This document shows positions 5,587 through 5,863 of a stretch of DNA of 5,863 bases, piece after piece. The position numbers were made by a program, and so were the translations under genes. Location: the NCBI GenBank assembly GCA_002395225.1, contig DGWH01000026.1:4263-10125 (forward strand). The letters run 5' to 3'. This DNA comes from Christensenella sp. UBA4263 (GTDB taxonomy: Bacteria > Bacillota > Clostridia > Christensenellales > Aristaeellaceae). The notes under the pieces were generated by a model, which saw nothing but the letters and a program-made list of their open reading frames with translations, was not told where the DNA came from and searched no databases. How positions within the stretch are numbered: the first letter of the stretch is position 1; the number at the start of each line of letters is the position of its first letter.

Positions 5587-5863
5587 ATGAAAAAGATGAA
5601 ATGGACCGCAGCGCTGCTGCTTGTGATGATTACCCTGACGGCAACTTCTTTCGCAGATAACAGAAGAGGTCCCGGCGGAAACAATCCGGGCGGAATGAAT
5701 GGTGGCCCTTCCTCAGGACAGGAAAGCCGGATGCCCGGCGGGAACGGCTTCGGCGGCAATGATCAGCAGAACAATGGAAGAAACCAGATGCCTGGCAATA
5801 TGCCGCAGAACGGGAACAACAACCAGAACCAGATGCCCGGCAACATGCCGCAGAACGGCAGCA
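5587..5863 (+). CDS. Secreted Asn/Gly/Pro/Met/Gln-rich repeat protein, N-terminal part (cut by window edge)
   Basis: I do not recognise this protein. The frame is open from the ATG at 5587 to the right edge, 92 codons, with no stop. AAAGGA at 5571-5576 lies 10 nt upstream. Residues 1-23 form a typical Sec signal peptide: a basic start (MKKMKW), the hydrophobic core AALLLVMITL and a probable signal peptidase I site after TSFA, before DN. There is no lipobox cysteine. The mature part is low-complexity, rich in Gly, Asn, Pro, Met and Gln and with few charged residues after the first few. NQMPGNMPQNG occurs twice, 15 residues apart. It is probably exported and disordered at its N-terminus, perhaps a linker before a domain beyond the window. 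A cell-wall or matrix role is possible, but nothing visible proves it. Confidence 0.85.
   Translation, partial: MKKMKWTAALLLVMITLTATSFADNRRGPGGNNPGGMNGGPSSGQESRMPGGNGFGGNDQQNNGRNQMPGNMPQNGNNNQNQMPGNMPQNGS
5782..5858 (+). repeat. Tandem 45-bp in-frame repeat in the secreted-protein gene
   Basis: A 32-bp segment at 5782-5813 recurs at 5827-5858 with two differences, both synonymous third-position changes (CCT/CCC and AAT/AAC). The period is 45 bp, or 15 codons, so the reading frame is kept. Each copy encodes NQMPGNMPQNG. The array may continue past the window. Such repeats can gain or lose units, giving length variation. Confidence 0.85.

Overview
The window looks like chromosomal DNA from an anaerobic, probably gut- or host-associated member of the Bacillota (Firmicutes). 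Supporting signs are a groES-groEL operon behind a perfect CIRCE operator, strong AGGAGG-type ribosome binding sites, compact sigma-A-like promoters, a butyrate-kinase-family enzyme and a cytoplasmic GH13 alpha-amylase. Base composition appears intermediate. I cannot name a genus or species from the sequence alone.

Layout. Positions 1-811 (minus) hold the first 270 codons of groEL, cut by the window edge. groES (833-1117, minus) lies 21 bp upstream of it, and both sit behind a promoter and CIRCE element at about 1169-1239. Divergent from groES is mutY (1411-2484, plus), a complete A/G-specific adenine glycosylase. It converges on, and overlaps by 33 bp, an alpha-amylase gene (2452-3963, minus). 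Further right is a butyrate kinase gene (4172-5275, minus) with its own promoter and terminator. A 311-bp divergent intergenic region follows, and then the 5' part of a secreted low-complexity protein gene (5587-5863, plus) that runs off the right edge.

How the parts work together. groES and groEL form one chaperonin operon, very probably repressed by HrcA. The other genes look like single-gene units: mutY in oxidative DNA repair, the amylase in intracellular glucan breakdown, and the kinase in acyl-phosphate/ATP conversion. No phosphotransbutyrylase gene lies beside the kinase. The clearest unusual architecture is the mutY/amylase junction, where each gene's intrinsic terminator sits inside the coding sequence of the other. 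The least explained gene is the repeat-bearing secreted protein at the right edge. Nothing here convincingly forms a new multi-gene system; no mobile element, CRISPR array, tRNA or rRNA was seen.
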